Shown one piece after another: positions 35,181 to 45,830 of a stretch of 64,000 nucleotides of DNA (its first letter is position 1; each line of letters opens with the position of its first letter). This stretch comes from Heterohyrax brucei (lineage: Eukaryota > Chordata > Mammalia > Hyracoidea > Procaviidae): NCBI GenBank assembly GCA_028571685.1, contig CM053143.1, positions 156,978,329-157,042,328 on the forward strand, read 5' to 3'. A program made the position numbers and the translations under genes. A model generated the notes under the pieces. The model was not told where the DNA came from. It did not search any database and saw only the letters and a program-made list of their open reading frames with translations.

Positions 35181-35439
35181 TTGTGAGGGTGGGTACTACT
35201 GTGACGGTAGGCACTATTATAACTCCCGTATTCCTGATGAGGAAATCGAGGCAAAGAAAGATTAAATACTTGCTTAAGCTCACAGAACTAATGAACAAAG
35301 GAGCTGGGATTTATCTAGGATGTCTAGCACCAGAGTCAGCTCTTACTGTACTGTGCTATCCTGGCTCTCTACGTTTATGGTAAAGCCAGCAGAATTTGAT
35401 TAAATGTTCTTAGAAGTATTATGTGTAGGAAGACAGAAA

Positions 35440-35581
35440 GAAATAACCCATATCCACTGCCGTCAAGTTAATTCTGACTGATAGCCACCGTATAGGACGG
35501 AGTAGATAGAACTGCTTCGTAAGTTTTCTAGGAAGCGCCGGGTAGATTTGAATGGTTGACTTTTTGGTTACCAGCCAAGCT
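35440..35581 (-). mobile_element. AfroSINE lacking its 5' head
   Basis: Antisense, from 'actgccgtcaagttaattct' to 'ttggttaccagccaag'. Confidence 0.8.
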
Positions 35582-35734
35582 TCAGAGAAGGGAGTTTGTG
35601 TCCTGTTCAGTAGAGACCTTGTGCAGGCAGTAACATTCTGTTTGGACCTCAAAGGGTGGGAAAGTTTTCAACAGTCAGGAGACAAGGACTGTAGTGATGA
35701 CAAAAAATAATTACAGTAATGGGAAAGAATCAAT

Positions 35735-35920
35735 GTTTGTTTACTAGGCACTTCTGGTGGATTCTCATTTAATCTTCAGCACTGAGGTGGTTTCAAGTGT
35801 TTCTGTTTTACAAGTAAGGAAGTAGAGACACAGACGTGTGCCTGTGTTTCTGCTGTCAGGAAACGAAGGAGGTGGGATTTGCACTTGACTTTAGTCTTCT
35901 GGGTTAGGACAGGCATTGAA
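35735..35920 (-). mobile_element. MIR, degraded
   Basis: 'gattctcatttaatcttcag', 'ttttacaagtaaggaagtag', 'ggtgggatttgcac' follow antisense MIR. Confidence 0.6.
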
Positions 35921-36214
35921 TCTAAGGGGAGCAGAGTGATGAGGAGAGGCTCAGCTGGTGCAGTGTAAAACATGTTTGGGGAGATTGAGGGATTTAGAAC
36001 TGTAATTACTGATTTGGTTGCGTCCCACTCGTCTTTGGAGTGTTACACATTCAGATTCCTAAGTCTGTTTGCCAGTCATTGTTGTGACAGTCGCAGATTA
36101 GTACATGGAGAGCCAAGTCAGTGTACCCACATAGAGGTCAGCAGGTGTAGAAATTCAGTTTTATGTTAAGGAGTTGGCACATAGTAGAATTTTAGAGTGT
36201 TAAGCATGCCCATC

Positions 36215-36734
36215 TGTCATAGACTGAATTCATGTCCTCCCCAAAATATGCATAGAAATTTGGCCCAGTTGTGATTACCAGTACTGTGTGATTGCCCTCC
36301 ATTTTGGGATTTTTGTATGCTGGATGTTAAAGGGATTAGGGTAGGACTGTAAATCCCTTTCTAAAGTCTCCTCCCTTGCTCCATTGTGAAGGGAGTTTCC
36401 CTGGACTGTGGCTTGTACCACCTTTTATCCTACAAGAGATAAAAGGAAAGAGAAGCAAGCAGATAGTTGGGAACCTCACACCATCAAGAAAGCAGCACTG
36501 GGAAAAGAGTGTGTCTTTCATACCTGAGGTTCCTGTGCCCAGATGCTCCTGGAACAAAGACTGATGCAAGACGAGGACTGTCCTCCAGGGCTGACGGAAG
36601 GAAAGTCTTCCCTTGGAGCAGACATCCTGAATTTGGACTTGCAGTCTTCTGGACTGTGTAAGAATAAACATCCCTGTTTTAAAGCCGTCTGCTTTGTGGT
36701 ATTTGTGTTAGAGCAGTACCAGATGACTAAAACA
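36215..36734 (+). mobile_element. MaLR-like LTR, complete
   Basis: 520 bp from 'tgtcatagactgaatt' to 'gatgactaaaaca'. Polyadenylation-type signal near 36663. Flanks 'ccatc' and 'ccgtt' could be a decayed 5-bp duplication. No internal sequence attached. Confidence 0.85.
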
Positions 36735-37171
36735 CCGTTTTGTAGCATCTTGTCATGTGCGTGGGGGCTCGAAGCCTGTAAGGAAAGAACTGGATCTGGA
36801 AACACCTTTGGGTAGTCAGTCTATTAAAAAGTGAGATCACTGGGGGTGAAGCTGACATGAAAGCATTCAGATTTTGCAGCACCTGTGGGAGGCAACCTCT
36901 TGTGTGTCACAAAAAGGGAATCGCGTTCAATCAGCTGTACTCAGCATGTGGAAAAGTAGAAAAGAAGAATGGTTTTGGGTAGAGTATTTGGTGTATCTGT
37001 CCTTGGGTAGCGACCCAGGAAACAAATGCACCGATTCCAAAGGTAGAAAACAACTTTGTGTATTAAAATGCAGCTGCACACATGTGCACACACATATGAA
37101 CACAAAATAAGCCTTTCATCGATTTGTGCCATCCCTGCCAACTGTTTTCCAGTTTCATATACCATGAAATA
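36735..37171 (+). other. ARAP2: ARAP2 intron 1: nothing recognised
   Basis: No exon or named repeat. Confidence 0.5.
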
Positions 37172-37456
37172 TTCTCCAGAAGAACAAACAACTCTGGCTT
37201 GGAAGGAGTACAGCCAGTGAGCTTAGATGCAAGGATGTCGAGACTTCATCTCCGATGATTTGGACATGTCATCGAGAGGGGCCAGTCCCTGGAGAAGGTT
37301 GCCGTGCTTAGTAGAGAAGGAAGACCTTCAGTGAGATGGATTAACATAGTGACTACAGTGATACATTTAAGCATAATCAGGAGTGTGAAGATGTCACAGG
37401 GTGGGGGAGTGTTTTACTCTGCTGACTTAACAGAACCTAGCAACAATAATAATGAC
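37172..37456 (+). mobile_element. RTE-type LINE 3' end, 5' truncated
   Basis: 'ttggaaggagtacagccagt', 'gatttggacatgtcatc', 'ccctggagaaggttgcc', and an (AAC/AAT)n tail. Confidence 0.8.
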
Positions 37457-37467
37457 CATTTTCCAAG

Positions 37468-37527
37468 ATGGAAAAAAAGTGATTTTAAAAAAAAGTGATT
37501 TCTGATGCAGAAAAAAAGTGATTTTAA
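37468..37527 (+). repeat. Three-copy short repeat 'aaaaaaagtgattt'
   Basis: Three near-identical 15-base units occur within 60 bp. Confidence 0.8.
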
Positions 37528-37789
37528 ATGGTTAATAGGAAGCCTTTATAGAAGAGGTAATGTCTCTGCCTATTCAGAATTGTAAATGATGCGTGGGATT
37601 TAGCAAAATTGTAGATTTTGCAAGCTGGTGCAGCGCAGACAGACAGTATGAGGCTGTTAAACAACTCTTTGCCCCAGAGGAACGTTAATTAACAGTAATG
37701 AACTAAAGGACTGAAGGATGTTAATAGTGTTTGGCGTAGGTTGAACACGAGGCTGGAGGAACATCTACCTTGCGAGAAATGTGTATGAG

Positions 37790-38165
37790 GTCTGGTATGT
37801 GGCGGATTTTTGTTGTTTACATCAGGAGTAGCTGTTGGTGGGCAAAGACCAGATTGTGGTATGCCATGCTAAGGAACTTAGACTGTCCTGTTGAGGCTGT
37901 AGAAGGATGTTCCAGTTGTACACTTACATTTGAAGACTGGTCTGAGATACCTGTTCAGAGACTGTTGCAATTAGACAAGCAAGAGATGTTGTGAGGGGGT
38001 GAGCCATGGCAAGGCCAGAGAGGATGGAGGAGTAAAGCTAGTAGCATGCATGTGGGCAACCCAGTAAAAGACTCAGGGATGCTTTCAGGGTTTAAGTTTG
38101 AGCAACTAAGTGTGTGGTGATACCACTACCTATACTGGGGAGTAGGAAAGAAACAGGTCATTTCT
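37790..38165 (+). repeat. Ancient interspersed repeat, family not assigned
   Basis: 'gtatgccatgctaaggaact' and flanks follow the same block order as 33905-34520. Confidence 0.4.
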
Positions 38166-38289
38166 TGGTATGCTTTGTTAAATCTGTTTTAGTTCTCTTA
38201 ATCCTTCTAATGTTTTTGTGGAACCTGATAAGCAATACTGTGGCGTTTGTAATTTATTCTACCAGAAAGGAAGATAAAACACAGACTGA

Positions 38290-39685
38290 ATAAGCATGGT
38301 GAAAGGATACAACCCTGATAATGCACATCTTGCCTGACTTTAGACAATGCAGTATCCCCTTGTTCTGTTTAAACGACCAACTCTTGATTTATTTACAGGT
38401 TTGCAAGAGAACACTGGAAATCTCATTCTTCTCGGTGTTATCCGTAATTTGTTATGGTCATATTGGAATTCCTGTTTTTCTCAATGTTAATCTATAATGT
38501 GTTATGGTCCACACTGGAATTCTCATTCTTCTCAGTGTTATCCATAATGTGTTAAGGTCCACACAGTTTCTTTGCGTAGTCAGTGAATCACAGGTAAGCA
38601 TCTTTCTAGTAATTCTCTGCTTTCAGCCAGGATCCATCTGATAACAGCAGTGAAATCCCTGATTCCACATCCTCTTCTGAATCTGGCTTGAATTTCAGGC
38701 ATTTCACTGTAGATGTACTGCTGCAGCTGCTTTTAAACGAAATGTCAGCCCACTATGTTGGGTAGAAATTGGACTGTGGTCACCTGCTTGGAAGGCAGCT
38801 ATGCTCACTACTGTGGAAAGATGGGCGTCAGGGTTGTGTCCATACTTACTGTGGTTGTTACTTCTAACTGAGCAAATAATCTGAGACACTGGAGTGTATG
38901 AAGAAGGTGGCATCAGGATTGGAGGAAGATCTGTTAACAACTGTGAAGTGCAAATGACACAGCCTTCAGTATGAAATACACCTTAACGTAAAACAGAAAT
39001 CATTACAACTGGACCGGTAAGTAACATCCTGATAAGTGGAGAAAAGATTAAAGTTGTCATGGATTTCATTTTACTTGGATTCGTAATCAAGATCCATGGG
39101 AGAAGCAGTCAGGAAATCAAAAGATGAATTGCATTTGTTAAATCTTCTGCAAAAGATCCCTGTAAAGTGTTGTAAAGCAAAGATTGTCACCTTGAGAACA
39201 ATGTACACCTGACCCAAGCCACAGCTCTTCAGTTGCTTCATATGTGTGCAAAAATTGAATGATGAATAAGGAAGACTAAACAAGATTTGATGCCTTTGAG
39301 TTGTAGTGTTAGTGAAGACTATTGAATATACCATTGCCTGCCCCCCCTTGCCTCCCCCCAGTAATAAAATAAATGAACAAATCATTTTGGAAGATGTACA
39401 GCCAGCTCCTTAGAATCAAGGATGGTGAGACTATATCTCACATATTTCTTACATGTTATCAGGTGGGATTAGTACCTGGAGGAGGTTGTCATATTCAGTA
39501 AAGTAGAGGGTCTGCACAAATACAAGCCCCTGAATCCAGTGGATCTATACAGTGGCTGCAGCACTGGGCTCAAGCATAACAATCATGAGGACGATACAGG
39601 ACTGGGCACTGTTTTGTTTTATTGTTCGTAGCCTTACTGTGAATTAGAATGGACTCACTGGTGAGTAAGAGCAACAATAAAGGGA
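38290..39685. mobile_element. RTE-type LINE with inverted 5' part
   Basis: 38290 to about 38745 is antisense RTE. From about 38800 to 39685 it is sense RTE through the 3' end with 'agcaacaataaa' tail. The RT-domain coding is destroyed by stops. A 50-bp segment in the antisense part is triplicated. Confidence 0.75.
38413..38563 (+). repeat. Tandem triplication (about 50 bp) inside RTE
   Basis: Units start at about 38413, 38462 and 38513, each with '(t)ggaa(a/t)tc...ttctc...gttatggtc'. Other RTE copies (53884-53940) have one unit. Confidence 0.85.
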
Positions 39686-40131
39686 GAATATCCTGATCTT
39701 TAATCTATTTTTCCTAATCTTCTAAGTGATTGACCAATATGTTTATAAAATCTAAACTATGTGAATAAAAGGAGATGTATCCACAAAAAGGTACGTTTCT
39801 CTGAACAAGCTTTGATGTAGTGTATCTGAAAATCACAGCTTTAACACAACTCTCTGAGAGACACACGTCTGACTGATTGTGCTACCTGCCTGATTTTTGT
39901 TCTCTTGGTAATAATTACTTATATACAGAAAGATTAGGCAGTACATTTATTTGAAAAATAATTGTGTAGAAAAAGTAACATTGGAGAGTTAGGTTTGTCT
40001 ATGGTGTTGTGGTCTTTCTGTTTTTGACATTTTAGCGTTTAGGCTGTAACACAGTAATACCTCACTGACCAGGGTGTTTTCTGCCTTTCGTCTCTCACGT
40101 TGTCCTTGTTCTGCTCTGGTGGTGCTGTTCG
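39686..40131 (+). other. ARAP2: ARAP2 intron 1: nothing recognised
   Basis: AT-rich. No exon. Confidence 0.45.
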
Positions 40132-40212
40132 AGGAAGACATGTGCTTTCCTCATCAGTTATACCTGCTTGTCAGTGTTTGCTAGCCATTTTTAAATAGTT
40201 GGAGCCTTTTAG
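40132..40212 (+). repeat. Inverted-repeat arm A
   Basis: The reverse complement matches 41022-41106 at roughly 80-85% by eye, including 'atttaaaaatggctagcaaa'. Family unknown. Confidence 0.75.
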
Positions 40213-41021
40213 TGCGCTTGGCATGTAACACTTGCAGAGTCAGAACTGTGCCTTTTGAAATGCTGTTTTAAGATGTGATTTCCACAGACACTACATCGCA
40301 GCTCATTAAGATCACAGTTTTCCTTGTTTCGGGTGGGTCTCATTTTACTACTTTCACTTGTGGATATTGCGTACATAGTATACTTTTTTCTTCTTAGTGC
40401 ACTATACAGAAAATTGCATATGTGCATTTTCAAAAATTGAATATACTTGTACAACAAGTACCTAAGTAACACTGACATTTTAGAAGTTTAATTGGGTTGT
40501 TTGGGAAAAAAAATGAACCTATATGAATATGTTGTGTACATTGAAGGAAAATGTGACCTTTAAACTTTTTCCATTTACTTTCACATTAGCTTATTTCCTG
40601 TTGTGTAATCTATTTAAAAATTAGGTAATCATTTAACTAGTCTCTGGTATGTGCTGTCCTTAGATACCCTCAGAGCAATCTTGATGCATAGTGATCCTGT
40701 GTACAGCAAAACAAAGGTGTGCCTGCTCTTGTGCCATACTGGTAATCCTTGCTGTGACAATCGGTAGTAGCCAATGTGTCAATCCTTCTCGTTGACCTTC
40801 TGCTTTACAAAGCATGCGATCCTTCTCTAGGAACTGTTCCCTCCTGATAACATGTACAAAGTATGTGAAATGTAGTCTCCTCCTCCTTTCTAGGGAGTAC
40901 TCTGATTATGCTTCTCCCAAGACAGCTTTGTTTGGTATAGTCAGTATTCTTCACCATCACCGTGATTCAGAGGCATCAACTCTTCTTTGGTCTCCTTTTT
41001 AACTTACCTTCCTTTCAACTT

Positions 41022-41106
41022 TTAAAGGCTCCAGTTATTTAAAAATGGCTAGCAAACAGTGACAAGCAGTTGTAAATGATAAGAGGAAAGCACATATCTT
41101 CGTCGA
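41022..41106 (+). repeat. Inverted-repeat arm B, inside RTE
   Basis: Partner of 40132-40212 in opposite orientation. It lies in a stretch of about 110 bp foreign to RTE. Confidence 0.75.
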
Positions 41107-41209
41107 TCATTTGTGTGCATACAAGGTGACTGAAAATACTATGGTTTGCTTCAGGTGCACATTGATACTCAAAGTGACATCTTTGCCTTTCAGCACCTTA
41201 AAAAGTAGG

Positions 41210-41393
41210 AAAAAACAAAAAAAACAAACAAAAAAAAACAGTACCATGGAGTTCATTTTCAACTCCTAATAATCCAGTAGGATAGAGTAGAACTTACTTC
41301 CCTGTAGGGTTTTCAAGGAGTGGCTAGTAGATTTGAATTGCTGACCTTTATGGGTCACAGCTGTAGCTCTTAATGTCTGTGCCACCAGGATTA
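41210..41393 (-). mobile_element. AfroSINE nested in RTE
   Basis: Begins with an A/C-rich tail, diverged body, ends 'gccaccagga'. RTE 'ttaaa' sequences repeat at both sides. Confidence 0.75.
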
Positions 41394-41525
41394 AAGAGGT
41401 CTTTTACCTGTTAAAGAGGTCTCTTCCAGCACATTTACCCAATGCGATGTATTGATTTCTTGGCTGCTGCTTCCATGGGCATTGATCGTGGATCCAAGTA
41501 AAATGAAATCCTTGGCAACTTCAAT

Positions 41526-41617
41526 CTTTTAATCCAGTTATGAGGATTTATGTTGCTTTTCGATCTAGTTAGAAGGATTTTTGTTGCTTTTTGATCCTGT
41601 TGTAAGGATTATTATTT
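41526..41617 (+). repeat. Tandem triplication (30-31 bp) inside RTE
   Basis: Units begin at 41526, 41556 and 41587 ('ctttt(t/c)gatc...gaaggattt.tgttg'). Another RTE copy (53517-53555) has a single unit. Confidence 0.8.
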
Positions 41618-43386
41618 ATTTTTTTTAAGGTTGAGATATAATCTATACTAAAGGCTGTAGACTTTGATCTTCATCAATAAGTACTTCTAGTCCTCTGCTG
41701 TCAGCAAGCAAGATTGGCAGGTCATCTGCATGTCGTATATTGTTAGTGAATCTTCTAAGCCTGATTTTCTTCATAATAATATAGCTCCTCAAGTTGTTTG
41801 CTAAACATACAGAATAGACAGATGAAAGAATACAACTCTGACACACCTCTTACCTGATTTTAAGGCACAGACTATATCCTTATTCTGTTCAGATAACTGC
41901 ATCTTGATCTGCATACAGGTTATACTTGAGGGCAATTAGGTGTTCAGGAATTCCTGTTCTTTGCGATGGCATTCATAATTTGTTTTGATCCCCACAATCA
42001 AATGCCTTTGCATAGTCAGTAAAACACAGGTAAATGTCTTTCTAGTATTCTGTGCTTTCAGCCAAGACTCATCTGAAATCATCAGTGATGTCTCTCCTTT
42101 CATGTCTGCTTCTGAATCAGGCTTGCATTTCTGGCAGTTTCCTGTGGATGTACTGTCAAAATCATTTTGGAATTTCTCTTCAGCAAAATTTTAACTTAAT
42201 GATAGTGTTTGATAATTTCTGCATTTTGTTTAATCACCTTTCTTTGGAATGGGCACAGACACGGATCCCTTTCGGTTTGCTGGGCAGGCAGCTTTGTTCC
42301 AAATTTCTTGCCATAAATACATGAGTGTTTCCAGAATTACATCTGTTTGTTGAAAACTTTCAGTTAGTATTATGTCTATTCTTAGAGTCTTGTTCCTTGT
42401 CAGTGTTTTGGGTGCAGCAGGGACTTCTTCCTTTTCTAACATTAGTTACTGATAAGATGTTTCCTCCTGAAACGGTTGAATATCCACCACTTTTTCATTA
42501 AAGTGGCTGTACTCCTTTCATCTTCTGATGTCTCCTATTTCTTTTGCAGTGTTTTCATGATAGAATCTTTCAGTATTGTAAGTCAAGACTTGAATTTTTA
42601 TTCAGTTTTTTCAGATTGAGAAACCCTGAGTGTGTTCTTCTCTTTTGGATTTTTTACTTCCAGCTCTTGGCATATTTCATTTTAATGCATTGGCTGGCTG
42701 GCTTCTCTAGTTACCTTTTGAAATCTATTTATTTCTTTTACATCATCATTTCTTGTTTTCGTTTTAACTACTGGACATTCAAGGACAAGTTTGAGTCTCT
42801 CCTGAGAACCACTTTAATCTTTTATTTCTTTCCTGTCCTTTTAGTGACTTTCTTTGTGTATGATGGCCTTGATGTTATGCTGCCACTTTTCTGGTCACTA
42901 GTGGTCAGTGGGTCAAGTCTGTTGTTGAGATGGTCTTTAAGGTCAGGCAGGATCTACTTGTGTCCATTTTTTGGCTCTTGTAGACTTGTTTTAATTTTCT
43001 TTGGCTTCAGCTTAACTTGCTTAGGAGCAGTTGATGACCTGTTTTACAGTTGACCCCTGTCCACCTTCTGACTGATTGGATGGAGCTTCTCCACTGTCTC
43101 TTTCCACAGATGTAGTCTGTTTGATTCCTTTTCGTTCCATCTGACAAAGTCCACATGTATAGTCACAGTTCGTGTTGTTGAAAAAAGTATTTGCAATGAA
43201 GAAGTCATTGGTCTTGCAAAAAATTCTGTCATGTGATCTTCTGTATTGTTTCTCTCACCACTTGTTTCTAACTTCTGGCTATCAATTGCCAGTAATTATC
43301 AGTACATGTTGATTGCATTTTTGATAAATCTCAGACATCAGAAGTTGATGCAAGTCTTCAGTTTCTTCATTTTTGGCCTTAGTGGT

Positions 43387-44614
43387 TGTCATGGATTGAA
43401 CTGTGTCCCCCTCAAAAGGTATGTGTTGATTTGACTTGGTTAGCTGGTCTGGTATTTTGCTCTTCCTCCCAAATGGTTGAATATCCATTGTGAATCCTGC
43501 CTCTGTGAGACTGATGATGGAGAATGGGCACCAGTTGTGTTAAGTGAGGCAGAACTCAAGCTACAAGCTTGTGGCATATAAGAGAGAGAAGTCAGCAGAG
43601 GAAATTGAGAATCTCATATCACCAAGAGAGAAGCACTGAAAGCAGAGCACATCCTTTGGACCTGAGGTTCTTGTGCCGAGATGCTCTCACTGGATTTGGA
43701 CTTATCCTACCAGACTGTGATGATTTCTCCTATTGAATGGACTTGTAACTTGTTAATGGATTTGCAGCTTACTGGACTGTGACAATAAAAGCTTCTCTTC
43801 ATGAAACCTTCCACTCGTGGTATTTTCTGTTAGAGCAGCACCAGGTGATTAAGACCGAATTTGGTACTAAGTGTGGGGTACTGCTTTAACAAATACCTAA
43901 AATGTGGAAGCTTTTGTTTTGAAACTGTGAATAGATACAAGAAAGCACCCAAGATAACTGCTAGCACTTGAGAGCACAGCAGATGGTGAGGACAGCAATA
44001 GCAGCAGTTGAACTGGCAGCAGCAGAACCAGGAGCCTACCCATGGAGTGAGAATGCTGAATGACTGTGTGCAGAAAGCTTCCTGGCAGAGTGGGGTGCCT
44101 CTGGGCACTTGAATAGGTGGAGCTAGGCTTGCTGACCCACGGAACAAGAGGGCTGAGTGCCTGTGTGCAGGAAGCTACTTGATGGAGTGGGGTGCCTCCA
44201 GGCACTTGAATTGGTGGAGCTATGGAGTGTTGGAACACTTGCCCCTGTAGAGCAGATGTTGGCTTGAGGCCCCGGCATGAGGCCATTGGAAGCAGAAGCT
44301 GAGACAAGTTGGTAAAGATGTGGGGTTGTGGCCCAAGGTTGATGAGAGGCTGAGCTGCCTGAGTCTCAGAGCTGAGACAAGTTGAGGAAAATGTGGGGTT
44401 GCGGCCCAAGGTTGATGAGAGGCTGAGCTACCTCAGTCTCAGGAGGTATGGCCGTGAAAGGGTGGAGTCAGGACTTTCTGTGTTTGTGGGAGTGGAACTG
44501 CCACTCAGTTGGGCTTAGGGAGCAGCTTACCGGACTGTGACAATGAAAGCTTTTCTTCATGAAATCTTTCACTTGTGGTATTTTCTGTTAGAGCAGTACC
44601 AGCTGACTAAGACA
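43387..44614 (+). mobile_element. MaLR-like LTR retroelement with internal region
   Basis: 5' LTR 43387-43856, internal 43857-44521, and partial 3' LTR 44522-44614. The internal start 'tttggtactaag' and 'taacaaatacctaaaatgtgg' recall MaLR internals. No gag/pol-like reading frame; non-coding. Flanking 5-bp 'gtggt' and 'gaggt' (4 of 5). Inserted in antisense RTE. Confidence 0.82.
44298..44443 (+). repeat. 73-bp tandem duplication in the MaLR-like internal region
   Basis: Copies 44298-44370 and 44371-44443, both starting 'gctgagacaagtt' and differing at a few bases. A similar, more diverged duplication of about 65 bp occurs at about 44059-44122 and 44156-44222. Confidence 0.85.
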
Positions 44615-45088
44615 GAGGTTGGTGTGTAAATTTGAATAATAGTTGCACTAACTGGTCTTCTTTGTAGACGTGTATTTGGTATTCTGTCACTGACAGTGTT
44701 ATACTTAAAGATAGATCCTGAACTATTTTTTTTGAAGATGAATACAATGCCATTGTTCTTCCAGTTGTTATTCCTGTATGATAGGCATGGGATTGTCCAG
44801 TTTACAATGGACAACAGCAGTCCATTTCAGCTCACTAATGCTTAGGATATTGATCTTGATGCACTGTTTCATTTTTGACCACTGACCGGTGTTCCTGGAT
44901 TTATACATGGTACAGTCTATCCTCTAATTACTAATGGATCTTTGCAGCTATTTCTTCTCATTTTGAGTCAGGCCATATCAGCACATGAAGATGCTCAAAG
45001 CTTTATTCCATCTACATCATTAAGGTCAACTGTACTTTGGGGAGGCAGCTCTTCCTCAGTCATATTTTGAATGCCTTTCTACCTGAGG

Positions 45089-45260
45089 GGAAACCCTGTG
45101 GTGTAATGGTTAAGTGCTACAGCTGCTAACCAGAAGGTACATTGGCAGTTCAAATACACCAGGCCCTTCTTGGAAACGCTATGGGGCAGTTCTGCTCTAT
45201 CAACAGGGTCACTGTGAGTTGGAATCAACTAGACAGAAAGTGGGTGTTTTTTTGCTTTCG
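45089..45260 (+). mobile_element. AfroSINE nested in RTE with near-perfect 9-bp target duplication
   Basis: Flanks 'tacctgagg' (45080-45088) and 'tatctgagg' (45261-45269). Complete sense copy. Confidence 0.88.
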
Positions 45261-45420
45261 TATCTGAGGTTCTCATCTTCTGTCACTATGTAAGACTATT
45301 TTCTGCTGTTATTCATCAGGTTTTCATTACCTAATGGGTGTGTGTATACATACGTATGTGTGTATGCATGTGTATAAAGTAGACCAGCGAGTCTTCCAAG
45401 TCTGTCCGTTTGTTGTACTC

Positions 45421-45545
45421 TGATAGCTTGCATGTTGCTTTGATTCTGGAAGCTATGCCACCAGTATTTGAAATACTAAGAGGATCACCCACAGTGTACA
45501 GCTTTCAGTGGACCTTGTAGACTAAGAGGGACAAGAAGATCTTAT
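45421..45545 (+). mobile_element. RTE 5'-region fragment in opposite orientation
   Basis: 'gaagctatgccaccagtatt' and 'aggatcacccacagtgtaca' match the 5' leader of the RTE in sense, right after the antisense copy ends near a (GT)n stretch (45339-45377). Confidence 0.55.
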
Positions 45546-45626
45546 ATATTGTTAGTATTATTTATTTGCATATGAGGCTGCTGCTTTTTTCAAATGAAAA
45601 TTACTCAAAATAGGAATATATGTTGA

Positions 45627-45830
45627 TGTTAGCTGCCATGCAATGAGTCAGTTCCAACTCAGGGCAACTCTGCATGTGCAGAGTAGAACTGTTTCATCAC
45701 ATCATTAAGGCTGTGACCTTTGGGAAGCAGATCTCAAGGCCTGTTTTCCCAGGTGCTTCTGGCTGCGTTCAAACTGCCAGTCTTTGTCTGGTAATCAAGC
45801 ATATAACTGTTATGCCTCTCAGGGACTCCA
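45627..45830 (-). mobile_element. AfroSINE, long subtype
   Basis: 'gatgttagctgccatgcaat' to 'ctctcagggactcc'. Confidence 0.75.

Larger units (their letters stand above)
34795..35385 (-). mobile_element. MIR, long copy, carrying two AfroSINEs
   Basis: Antisense MIR at 34795-34837, 34919-34994 and 35181-35385 ('ttactgtgtgccag', 'aactcatttaattctcacagc', 'gatgaggaaatcgaggcaaag', 'gagctgggatttatc'). Confidence 0.85.
40660..45420 (-). mobile_element. RTE-type LINE, nearly full length, antisense, four times interrupted
   Basis: Antisense RTE runs from the 3' end (about 40660) to the 5' region (about 45420). The endonuclease and RT reading frames are broken. Interruptions: 41000-41112 (unknown, inverted-repeat arm), 41210-41393 (AfroSINE), 43387-44614 (MaLR-like element) and 45089-45260 (AfroSINE). 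Host LINE sequence resumes on both sides of each. Minus-strand translation shows fragments such as VSVPIPKKGD. Confidence 0.8.

Noticed and set aside
38413-38563. CRISPR-like array
   Set aside because: Three diverged 50-bp units without spacers inside a LINE in a mammalian genome; a tandem duplication.
40209-40478. Zinc-finger-like 89-codon frame as a real gene
   Set aside because: Single short frame, irregular finger spacing, no promoter or splice context; kept only as a hint in the inverted-repeat finding.
42544-43053. 169-codon open frame on the plus strand
   Set aside because: It is antisense to the RTE reverse-transcriptase region; the LINE codes on the minus strand here.
43897-44409. 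170-codon open frame on the minus strand
   Set aside because: It lies in the non-coding internal region and LTR of a MaLR-like element and its length comes from tandem duplications.
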